Of a stretch of DNA of 7,559 bases, positions 1 to 5,649 are shown one piece after another. The notes beneath the pieces were generated by a model. That model was not told where the DNA came from, did not search any database, and saw only the letters and a list, made by a program, of their open reading frames with translations. The stretch spans positions 1 to 7,559 of the forward strand of contig CALJUJ010000048.1 in assembly GCA_937975525.1 (NCBI GenBank). Direction: 5' to 3'. The translations under genes were made by a program, and so were the position numbers. Each line of letters starts with the position of its first letter. Positions within the stretch are counted from its first letter, which is position 1. The DNA is from an uncultured bacterium. GTDB taxonomy: Bacteria; Desulfobacterota; Binatia; HRBIN30.

Positions 1-111
1 GCGCTCCGGGGGATTGTGCGTGAATTGGTAGTAGGGCACGTTCGCCGCGCATGCGGGGGCGAGGACCATGGCGGCGCAGCAACGGAGCATCGACAGCCGG
101 CGGGCGTTCAT
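1..111 (-). CDS. Partial gene, N-terminus of a probable exported protein
   Basis: An open minus-strand frame starts at ATG 111-109 and stays open for 37 codons to the window edge. The peptide begins MNARRLSMLRCCAAMVL, followed by APACAANVPYYQF. That is a basic n-region with two arginines, a short hydrophobic core and an Ala-rich end, so it looks like a signal peptide. Cleavage could be by signal peptidase I around residues 22-24. A lipoprotein cleavage before Cys21 is less likely, because APAC is a poor lipobox. A second ATG at 90-88 would give a shorter signal. I see no strong Shine-Dalgarno site for either start. The gene is divergent from the membrane-protein gene at 168 across 56 bases. 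The family is not recognisable from 37 residues, and the call rests on the signal-like N-terminus and the open frame. Confidence 0.45.
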   Translation of the reverse strand, partial: MNARRLSMLRCCAAMVLAPACAANVPYYQFTHNPPER

Positions 112-167
112 GCGCGGATTCGTAGCATGGAGAGGCGTGCGCAGCGCAATCGTGGAGGGGCGGGGCG
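112..167. promoter_or_regulatory. Short divergent intergenic region with RBS for the 168 gene
   Basis: These 56 bases separate the edge gene (minus) from the plus-strand run, so promoters for both directions should lie here or inside the neighbouring coding sequence. The only clear signal is GGAGG at 154-158, nine bases before the ATG at 168, which supports that start. No convincing -35/-10 pair is visible. Confidence 0.4.
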
Positions 168-653
168 ATGACGACTGATCGTGCGCAGCAGGCACGCTCC
201 GTGGCGTTGGCGGGTGGCGGGTTCCTGTGGGCGGTACTTTGGTTCGACCTGATGTTCGACGTCCAGGTGCTGGGGCAGGGCGGCGGATTGCTCGCCGAGG
301 CGACGCTCGAGTCGATGGCGCACTACTACCGGCGGGTGACCACCGACTCGTGGCCGATGGGTGCGTTGGTGGCGCTGGTCATGTTGGTCACGATCGCCGC
401 CGTCGTGGTGCAATGTCTCGCGCGGGCATGGCCGCCCGCCTGGTCGGCGGCATTGGCCTTGCTCGCGTCGATGCCCATCGCGCTCGCGCTCGTGCGCGTT
501 CTTCCCAACGCCGCCCGTCTCGGCGCCCGCGTCGACTCTCTCGACGTGCAGAGCGAGCTCGCACGCGCGATCTGCCGCGAGCACCTGTTCTGCTTCGTGT
601 GCATCGGGCTGTTTGTCGCGGTGCAACTCGCGCTTCCACGGCGATCGGGCTGA
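168..653 (+). CDS. Four-helix integral membrane protein of unknown function
   Basis: The protein is 161 residues long and very hydrophobic. Four membrane segments are visible at about residues 12-32, 65-85, 91-112 and 139-156. A polar stretch between helices 1 and 2 carries FDLMFD (26-31) and YYRRV (53-57). Another between helices 3 and 4 carries PNAARLG and an RxD pair (113-123), ending in CREH (136-139). These conserved-looking charged loops suggest a real protein family rather than a generic hydrophobic ORF. The layout resembles small four-helix families such as DUF1772, but I cannot assign it. The start is supported by GGAGG nine bases upstream. It is the first gene of the plus-strand run and ends in TGA 60 bases before the cupin gene. 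Function is unknown; location is the inner membrane. Confidence 0.75.
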   Translation: MTTDRAQQARSVALAGGGFLWAVLWFDLMFDVQVLGQGGGLLAEATLESMAHYYRRVTTDSWPMGALVALVMLVTIAAVVVQCLARAWPPAWSAALALLASMPIALALVRVLPNAARLGARVDSLDVQSELARAICREHLFCFVCIGLFVAVQLALPRRSG

Positions 654-713
654 AGGGGCTCGCCGGCGCGGGCGTGGTTTCCAAAGCGTGGCGTTTCTGG
701 CTAGCTGGCGCGC

Positions 714-1079
714 ATGCCGAGATGGATCGAAGGCCCCACCGTCGTTGCGGCGGCGGGCACCAAGCCGAAGCGCATCGAAGAATACGTGGGCCGGGTCAAC
801 AGCGGCCATGCGAGCGTGAGCGTCGCCAAGATGACCTCGCCCGAGGGTTGGGTCGAACCGGGGCAGCGCCCGGCGTTCGAAGAGGTGACGGTGGTGTTGC
901 GTGGTCTGCTACGGGTCGAACACGAGGGGGGCGTCATCGACGTGCATGCGGGCGAAGCGGTCGTTTGCGACCCGGGTGAATGGGTGCGCTACAGCACGCC
1001 CGAAGCGGGTGGCGCCGAGTACGTGGCGGTGTGTCTGCCGGCGTTTTCGCCGGAGACGGTGCACCGCGACGCGGAGTGA
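714..1079 (+). CDS. Small single-domain cupin protein lacking canonical metal ligands
   Basis: The 121-residue protein has the beta-rich pattern of a one-domain cupin (EutQ-like small cupins). Motif 1 is recognisable as E57-x6-G64 in EEVTVVLRG. Motif 2 is recognisable around G80 to Y93 (GEAVVCDPGEWVRY). The metal-binding HxH of motif 1 falls on Gly/Gln/Arg/Pro residues (50-53), and the motif 2 His position is Val91. Only the Glu remains, so a classical metallo-cupin enzyme is unlikely and a ligand-binding or structural role is more plausible. The C-terminal segment AVCLPAFSPETVHRD looks like a conserved family signature. The ATG at 714 has no strong Shine-Dalgarno site. The stop overlaps the Shine-Dalgarno site of the ceramidase-like gene, so the two are probably translationally coupled. 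The substrate is unknown. Confidence 0.8.
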   Translation: MPRWIEGPTVVAAAGTKPKRIEEYVGRVNSGHASVSVAKMTSPEGWVEPGQRPAFEEVTVVLRGLLRVEHEGGVIDVHAGEAVVCDPGEWVRYSTPEAGGAEYVAVCLPAFSPETVHRDAE

Positions 1080-1090
1080 GGAAGGCGGCC

Positions 1091-1906
1091 ATGCAGCTTC
1101 GACCGCATCATTGCATCACCGTGCCGGCGGTCATCGCCGGCGTCTCGTACCTACTGCTGGCGGCGGTCGGCCTCGCCGGCTGGCCCGGCGAGGTGGGTTC
1201 GTCGGGGATGATGTTCTGCGAAGCGTCGTCGTCCGGGATCATCAAGCAGCCGGCGAACAGTTGGTCCAACCTCGGCTTCACGTTCGCGGGGCTGTGGGTC
1301 GGCTTCGCCGCCTGGCAGCACTTCGCGCGCGGCGGCGACCGGGTGGAGACCAACCGTTTTCGCAACCGCATCTTCTACCCGACGTTGTACGCGACGGTTG
1401 CCGCGTTCGTCGGCCCGGGGAGCATGGCGCTGCACGCGTCGACGACGACGTGGGGGGGCATGATCGACCTCATGTCGATGTTCTTCTGGGCGGTGTTCGC
1501 GCTGGTCTACGGGCTGACGCGCGCCCTCGAGCTCGACGACGTTCGGTTCAAGGTGACGTATCTGCTCGTGCTCGCGGTGGTGACGGCGCTGTATCTCGGC
1601 GTCTCCGGCGTCGGCGGCGGCACCCCAATTTTCGGCGTGCTCGTCGTTCTGTACGCGATCAGCGAGGCATGGATCTTCTTCCGGCGCCCCGACCTCACCG
1701 CCGATCGCCGCTTTCTACTCGGCGGGGTGGCGCTGTTCCTGATCGCGTTCTCGATCTGGCTGCCGAGCCGCACGGGCGGCCCGTTGTGCGATCCGCACTC
1801 GCTGCTGCAGGGGCACGCGATCTGGCACCTCTTGAACGCTGCGGCGATGGTTGCGTTCTTCTTGTTCTACGATTCGGAGCGGCGCGTCGCGAGCACCGCG
1901 GCCTGA
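1091..1906 (+). CDS. Alkaline-ceramidase-like integral membrane hydrolase (CREST superfamily)
   Basis: The 271-residue multi-pass membrane protein matches the ceramidase (PF05875-type) motif order. It has Cys43-Glu44 before the first core helix, then QPANSWSN (53-60), then GPGSMALHAS with Ser111 and His115, then Asp126, then HAIWH with His242 and His246. In the family, three His with Ser and Asp form the zinc hydrolase centre; all five are present here. Seven core helices lie at about 60-75, 93-115, 122-146, 153-173, 178-197, 208-225 and 241-262, plus an extra N-terminal helix at 11-31. Cys43 and Cys233 could form the lumenal-side disulfide known for ACER3. The Glu in the segment equivalent to IAEFWNT is Gln53 here. 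The ATG at 1091 is preferred over the in-frame ATG at 980, which would lie inside the cupin gene, because AGGAAGG lies just upstream. The substrate may be ceramide or another amide lipid; this is not determined. Confidence 0.85.
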   Translation: MQLRPHHCITVPAVIAGVSYLLLAAVGLAGWPGEVGSSGMMFCEASSSGIIKQPANSWSNLGFTFAGLWVGFAAWQHFARGGDRVETNRFRNRIFYPTLYATVAAFVGPGSMALHASTTTWGGMIDLMSMFFWAVFALVYGLTRALELDDVRFKVTYLLVLAVVTALYLGVSGVGGGTPIFGVLVVLYAISEAWIFFRRPDLTADRRFLLGGVALFLIAFSIWLPSRTGGPLCDPHSLLQGHAIWHLLNAAAMVAFFLFYDSERRVASTAA

Positions 1907-1928
1907 CCACAACCACGGAGGAGGCGCC

Positions 1929-2135
1929 ATGCGCGACCCCGGCATCGCAGCGATCCTGAGCCTGGTCGTTCCCGGCTTCGGGCAGATCTACAACGGCCGC
2001 ATCCTGTGGGCGATCTTCTGGTTGATCATCACGCCCGGTTTCTGGATCGGCACCGCGGGCCTGTTCGGTTGGCCCTTTCACCTGCTGTCCGCCTGGCAGG
2101 CCTACCGATACGCCAAGAGCAATCCGCAGCGGTGA
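1929..2135 (+). CDS. Small TM2-like membrane protein
   Basis: The 68-residue protein has two membrane segments, at about residues 5-21 and 26-47. The first ends in PGFGQIYNG (15-23), the proline/glycine/tyrosine pattern typical of TM2-domain and related small bacterial membrane proteins. A third, shorter amphipathic stretch (48-60) leads to a basic tail. The start is supported by an excellent GGAGGAGG at 1917-1924, four bases before the ATG, and the gap to the ceramidase-like gene is only 22 bases. A longer reading of the same frame from 1851 would overlap that gene and is not needed. It is the last gene of the plus-strand run. Molecular function is unknown for this type. Confidence 0.75.
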   Translation: MRDPGIAAILSLVVPGFGQIYNGRILWAIFWLIITPGFWIGTAGLFGWPFHLLSAWQAYRYAKSNPQR

Positions 2136-2142
2136 GCGGCGC

Positions 2143-2165
2143 CGCGCCGTGACCGGCACGGCGTG
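2143..2165. terminator. GC-rich hairpin between convergent genes
   Basis: The inverted repeat CGCCGTG (2145-2151) and CACGGCG (2157-2163) flanks a 5-base loop ACCGG. The stem extends two more pairs including one G-U. It fills the 36-base gap between the plus-strand TM2-like gene and the minus-strand Nudix gene, where a bidirectional terminator is expected. There is no T-tract on either side, so it may only assist termination or protect mRNA 3' ends. Confidence 0.45.
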
Positions 2166-2171
2166 CGCGGA

Positions 2172-2690
2172 TCACGTCGTCGTGTCGAGCTCGAGTTGGG
2201 CGTCGAGCATGTCGTCGCCGGCGAAGACGAAGCAGCCGCGAAAGCGGCGGCCGGCGAGCAGGTGGGGTACCCAGAGCCGGTCATCGGCCCACATGCGGTC
2301 GTAGGGGATGGCGTCTTCGGCGACCCACAAGGGGATGGCCTCGTCGGTTTCACGTGGCTCGCCGACGCGGCCGGTCGCGGTGAAGATCTGCACGTGGATC
2401 GAGTAGCCGTCGACGAACTGGAATCGATTCTCGCCGGCGTGGACGAGTCCCGTGGGCGTCACCCCGAGCTCCTCCTCGACCTCGCGTACGCCGCAGGCGA
2501 GGGCCGTTTCGCCCGCCTCGATGCGTCCGCCAGGTGCGTTGATCTTGCCGGCGCCGAGGCCGCGCTTCTTGTGGATCAGCAGCAGGCGGCCGCCTTCGCG
2601 TACGAAGACCAGCGTCGCCGGGTCGCACGCCTGCCACGACGGCCAGTCGATGTCGGCGACCTTGCGCGCTGCACGCCAACGCTCGCTCAT
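2172..2690 (-). CDS. MTH1/NUDT1-like Nudix hydrolase (probable 8-oxo-dGTP diphosphatase)
   Basis: The 172-residue protein carries a perfect Nudix box GX5EX7REUXEEXGU at residues 55-77 (G55, E61, R69-E70, E73-E74, G76), which binds the catalytic divalent metal. It also matches eukaryotic-type MTH1 outside the box. KKRGLGAGKIN (41-51) corresponds to human KKRGFGAGRWN and includes the base-contacting Asn. WADD (134-137) corresponds to WPDD, whose two Asp recognise the oxidised purine. The C-terminus has F-x-G-x-F-x-F followed by the same DDMLD-type ending. About 20 extra residues lie at the N-terminus. The inferred role is cleaning oxidised purine nucleoside triphosphates from the pool to the monophosphates. 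The start ATG lies 19 bases after the ChaN-like stop, with GGGAG upstream, so the two are probably cotranscribed. Specificity within MTH1-like enzymes can vary (2-oxo-dATP, methylated purines). Confidence 0.9.
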   Translation of the reverse strand: MSERWRAARKVADIDWPSWQACDPATLVFVREGGRLLLIHKKRGLGAGKINAPGGRIEAGETALACGVREVEEELGVTPTGLVHAGENRFQFVDGYSIHVQIFTATGRVGEPRETDEAIPLWVAEDAIPYDRMWADDRLWVPHLLAGRRFRGCFVFAGDDMLDAQLELDTTT

Positions 2691-2709
2691 GCTCTCGGGG
2701 TACTCCCGC

Positions 2710-3891
2710 TCAGCGCGGCGGGAAGCGGGCGATCTTCTCGAACTCGCGTTCGCCGCGGGCGATGCGCAGCGGCAGCCACGTGCCGGGAGCCTGCCGGGCG
2801 ACGATCTCCTGCAGGTCCGCGGGCGACTCGATCGCCACGCCGGCGGCTTCGAGGATGACGTCGCCGTCCTCGACGCCCGCGGCCGCAGCGATGCCGCCGG
2901 TGCTCACGTGCGCCGCCCGGACGCCGCGCTCGTCGGCAACGATGAGAATTCCCAGCCGCGGTGGATCGGCGGCGGTCGCCCCGGTCGGCTCCACCCCGAA
3001 GACGGCGTCGGCGATGCCGGCGACGAGCTTGTTGCAATCGGCCCCGGCGTCCCACGGCAGCAGCGCCAGCACGTCGTCGATGCCGAGGTCGGCGAGTTGG
3101 TGCTCGATGCCCCAGCCGTGCTGCACGTGCCCGCCGCCGACGATGGCGGCGACGACGGCGTCGGGATGGCGTTCGAGGGCGGCGACGATTCCTTCGGCGA
3201 AGGCGCGGTCCCACACGAGCTGGGCGTCGACGAAGCGATCGAGCGCGGTGACGTCGATCGGCTGGTCTTCGTCGGTGTGGTCGCCGAAGACCTCCGCGAG
3301 CCACGCGCGATAGGGTGCCGGCGCGGGCGCGGGATCGGCGAGCCCGCTGCGTTCGTCCGCGGTGAGCGCCGCCCAGCCGACGTCGCCGACGCGGGTGACC
3401 AGCGAGCGATCGACATTGATCGCCGCGGCCGGCAGCCGGTGCAGGCGGACGAAGCGAAACAGCGGTAGGTAGAGATCGGCGGGCATCCCCCATACCGATG
3501 GCCAGTCGACGGCCTCGAGGAACGCTCGCTCGTCGAGCTCGCCGGCGACCCACTGGTCGAGCGACGACTGCGCCCGGCGCGGCAGCATCTCGAAGGCGAC
3601 GACGACGTCGTCGCGCGCGGCGACCAGCGCCGCCAACGTGTGCAGCTGCAACGCATGGTGCTAGACGCGGTCGTGCGCTTAGCCGAGGCGCCCGACGCGC
3701 GCGTCGGCGAGGCGTGGCACCAACGCGCGGGTCGTCACCGGCGCCCGCAGCTCTGGGTCGACCCAGCGGCCGACAGGCACACACGGCGAAGCTACGCTCG
3801 CCGCCGGCTGGTTCGGCGCGGAGCGAGCGACGGGTGTACAGGCGGCGAGCGGGAGTGCGGCCACGAGGACGATGGCGGTGCGGCGAATCAC
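2710..3891 (-). pseudogene. ChaN/Tiki-family lipoprotein with C-terminal PDZ domain, interrupted by two in-frame stops
   Basis: The frame runs from GTG 3891 to TGA 2710 (393 codons), open except for TAA at codon 71 (3681-3679) and TAG at codon 77 (3663-3661). Codons 1-18 encode a lipoprotein signal with Arg-Arg and lipobox LAAC (Cys18). Codons 70-79 read G-stop-AHDRV-stop-HH, where ChaN proteins have GExHDxxEHH; both stops replace Glu by one base (GAA to TAA, GAG to TAG). Downstream the family pattern is intact: FEMLPRRAQSSLDQW (about 100-114), VWGMPADLYLPL (133-144), IVGGGHVQHGWGIEHQLADLG (about 250-270). A PDZ domain fills about 313-393 (GVEDGDVILEAAG). ChaN proteins are envelope haem/iron-binding proteins related to Tiki/TraB metalloproteases. 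Ribosomes could start at TTG 3651 and make 313 residues without signal or motif, but no Shine-Dalgarno site supports that. Either a recent pseudogene, a sequencing error, or recoding. Confidence 0.8.
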
Positions 3892-3979
3892 GTCGCCATC
3901 ATGCCGTCCGGCGGCAGGCTTGCAAGGCGCGAAGAGGATGGGATTGCGCCGCAGCGCCAGGGGCGGCAGTGTCGCGCCG
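3892..3979. promoter_or_regulatory. Divergent intergenic region between ChaN-like and methyltransferase genes
   Basis: These 88 bases should hold promoters for both directions. No convincing -35/-10 pair is visible. The ChaN-like GTG start has no clear Shine-Dalgarno site. On its strand an ATGATGGCGACG lies just upstream, one base out of frame, and is closed by the TGA that overlaps the GTG. For the plus strand, AGGGGCGG near 3959-3966 is somewhat distant from the ATG at 3980. An in-frame ATG at 3938 is the alternative start. Confidence 0.3.
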
Positions 3980-4669
3980 ATGGCGCTACCGTGGATCACC
4001 GTCGACCGGGCCAAGACGGCGGACGGCGTGCTCGAGCTGCGGCGCCGCGCCGCCGACGATTGGCTGCTGACGATCGACGGCAGGGTGCTCATGAGCAGCC
4101 GGGCGCACCGCTCGGAAGTGGCGCTCGCCGATCTCGCCTGTGCGGCGCTCGCCGGACGCAAGGCCCCGACGGTGCTGATCGGCGGTCTCGGCATGGGATT
4201 CACGTTGCGCGCCGCGCTCGATGTGCTGCCGCCGGCTGCGCGCATCGTGGTCGCCGAGATCACCGCGGCGGTAGGCGACTGGTGTGCCGGCGAGTTGGCC
4301 GAGGTGAGCGGCCACGCGGTCGCCGATCCGCGGGTCGACGTGCGCATCGAGGACGTGGCCGGCACGATCGCGACCGCAGCTGCGGCGGGCGGCTCCTACG
4401 ACGCCATCCTGCTCGACTTGTACGAGGGACCCGCGGCCGGCGACGATGCGCAAGCGCATCCCTTCTACGGTGCGCGTGCGTTGCGTGCGGCGCGGGCCGC
4501 GCTGCGGCCGGGCGGCGTCCTCGCGGTGTGGGCCGAGCACGAGTGCCCGCCGTTCGCCGCGCGTCTGCGGCGTCTCGGTTTCGGCGTCGAGCGTGCGCGT
4601 CCTGGACGCGGCGGCTACCGCCATGCGGTGTACGTGGCCCGCCTCAGCCAGCGACCCGGGCCTCGATGA
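3980..4669 (+). CDS. Spermidine-synthase-like class I SAM-dependent methyltransferase
   Basis: The 229-residue protein has a Rossmann-type SAM-binding fold. Motif I is VLIGGLGMGFTLRAAL (66-80), with an acidic residue ending strand 2 at VVAE (90-93). The DPRVDVRIEDV stretch (116-126) and YDAILLDLYEGP (140-151) follow as in spermidine synthases. ALRPGGVLAVWAE (174-186) is the post-motif strand. The N-terminus (PWITVDRA and the segment LMSSRAHRSEVALA at 37-50) matches a spermidine-synthase-like bacterial group. The His/Tyr/Asp polyamine-site signature of true SpeE is not evident, so a methyl or aminopropyl transfer to an unknown acceptor is the safest statement. ATG 3980 is chosen because family similarity begins there; upstream ATGs at 3872 and 3938 would overlap or crowd the divergent gene. 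The last 26 bases overlap gshB tail to tail. Confidence 0.8.
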   Translation: MALPWITVDRAKTADGVLELRRRAADDWLLTIDGRVLMSSRAHRSEVALADLACAALAGRKAPTVLIGGLGMGFTLRAALDVLPPAARIVVAEITAAVGDWCAGELAEVSGHAVADPRVDVRIEDVAGTIATAAAAGGSYDAILLDLYEGPAAGDDAQAHPFYGARALRAARAALRPGGVLAVWAEHECPPFAARLRRLGFGVERARPGRGGYRHAVYVARLSQRPGPR

Positions 4670-5606
4670 AGGCGAGGACGTCGGACTCGAGGGCGACGCC
4701 GTCGTGCAGATCGATCTCCTGGATGCCGGTGGGGCTGGTGACGTTGACCTCGGTCAGGAAGCCGCCGATGACGTCGAGGCCGACGAAGTGGAGGCCGTCC
4801 GCGGCGAGCCGCGGTGCGACCTGTGCGCATATCTCGCGGTCGCGCGCGGTGAGCTCGCCCTTCAGTCCGCTACCGCCGACGGCCATGTTGCTGCGCGTCT
4901 CGTCGTCGCGCGCGACGCGCAAGAGCGCGCCGAGGGGTTTGCCGTCGAGCAGGATGATGCGCTTGTCGCCCTGGCGCACTTCGGGGAGGTAGCGCTGAGC
5001 CATCGTCATGCGCTGGCCGTGCTGCGTCGCGGTCTCGAAGATCGCGTTGAGGTTTCGGTCGGCGGCGTGCACGTGAAAGATGCCGATCCCGCCGAAGCCG
5101 TCGAGCGGCTTGATGACGATGTCGCCGGCGACCTCGACGAGGAAGTCTTTGAGGCGTTGCGCTTCGCTGGTGACGATGGTCGGCGGGATGAGGTCGGGGA
5201 AGTGCAGTGAGTACAGCTTCTCGTTGGCGTCGCGTAGGCCGCGCGGGTCGTTCATGACGAAGGTCGAGGCGGGATCGACGAGGCTCAGCAGCAGCGTGGC
5301 GTAGAGGTACTCGCGATCGAAGGGCGGGTCCTTGCGCATGAGCACGGCATCGAACCAGTGGAGCGGCTCGCAGCGTTCTTCGAAGGCCCGAAAGTGCGGC
5401 GCGCCGGGGTATTCCGGGCGCATCACCTCGACGCGGCGGCCGACGGCCCAGGCCTCGTGATGGCGCGCGAACAGCCCATGCAGGCGCAGGTCGTAGACCT
5501 CGTGGCCGCGGCGCTGCGCTTCCAGCATCAACGCGAACGAAGTGTCGTGATGCGGCTGCAACCGCTCGATCGGGTCGATGATGAAGGCGATGCGCATGCC
5601 TCGCAT
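4644..5606 (-). CDS. gshB: Glutathione synthetase, ATP-grasp (GshB)
   Basis: The 320-residue protein has the length and motif order of E. coli-type GshB (about 316 residues). N-terminal domain: RIAFIIDPIERLQPHHDTSF (5-24). Linker: FVMNDPRGLRDANEKLY (116-132). ATP-grasp core: DIVIKPLDGFGGIGIF (162-177), AQRYLPEVRQGDKRIILLDG (203-222) and VGLDVIGGFLTEVNVTSPTG (275-294). It joins gamma-glutamylcysteine to glycine using ATP in the cytoplasm. The metal/phosphate-binding Glu and Asn in TEVNVTSP (286-289) are present, so the enzyme looks active. The start is ATG 5606 or ATG 5597 (residue 4); the second fits the family N-terminus, and neither has a good Shine-Dalgarno site. It lies 43 bases downstream of the usp gene on the same strand and may be cotranscribed. 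No gshA is in view. Confidence 0.95.
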   Translation of the reverse strand: MRGMRIAFIIDPIERLQPHHDTSFALMLEAQRRGHEVYDLRLHGLFARHHEAWAVGRRVEVMRPEYPGAPHFRAFEERCEPLHWFDAVLMRKDPPFDREYLYATLLLSLVDPASTFVMNDPRGLRDANEKLYSLHFPDLIPPTIVTSEAQRLKDFLVEVAGDIVIKPLDGFGGIGIFHVHAADRNLNAIFETATQHGQRMTMAQRYLPEVRQGDKRIILLDGKPLGALLRVARDDETRSNMAVGGSGLKGELTARDREICAQVAPRLAADGLHFVGLDVIGGFLTEVNVTSPTGIQEIDLHDGVALESDVLAFIEARVAG

Positions 5607-5649
5607 CTAACGGTGCGGGCTGCGCCGAGGCAAGCGATGCGGTGCCGCC

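Noticed and set aside
2163..3468. Long plus-strand open frames, acidic and Asp/Gly/Val-rich, opposite the Nudix and ChaN-like genes
   Set aside because: They are antisense shadows of GC-rich coding DNA. They have no domain motifs, while the minus strand carries clear Nudix, ChaN and PDZ motifs.
3601..3612. Perfect 12-base palindrome GACGACGTCGTC
   Set aside because: It lies inside coding sequence made of Asp/Val codons (GAC, GTC) and is likely chance in this composition.
2710..3663. MTH1-like neighbour as cause of the two G-to-T changes
   Set aside because: Loss of 8-oxo-dGTP hydrolysis mainly yields A:T to C:G changes, not G:C to T:A, and the Nudix gene looks intact.
3679..4365. 228-codon minus-strand frame as a separate gene
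   Set aside because: Its upstream part is antisense to the methyltransferase and featureless. Only codons after GTG 3891 are real, and they are the N-terminus of the ChaN-like gene, in frame with its main part.
4446..5210. 254-codon plus-strand frame overlapping the methyltransferase end and gshB
   Set aside because: It is a shadow frame; the overlapping minus-strand gshB is unmistakable and the plus-strand peptide shows no family pattern.
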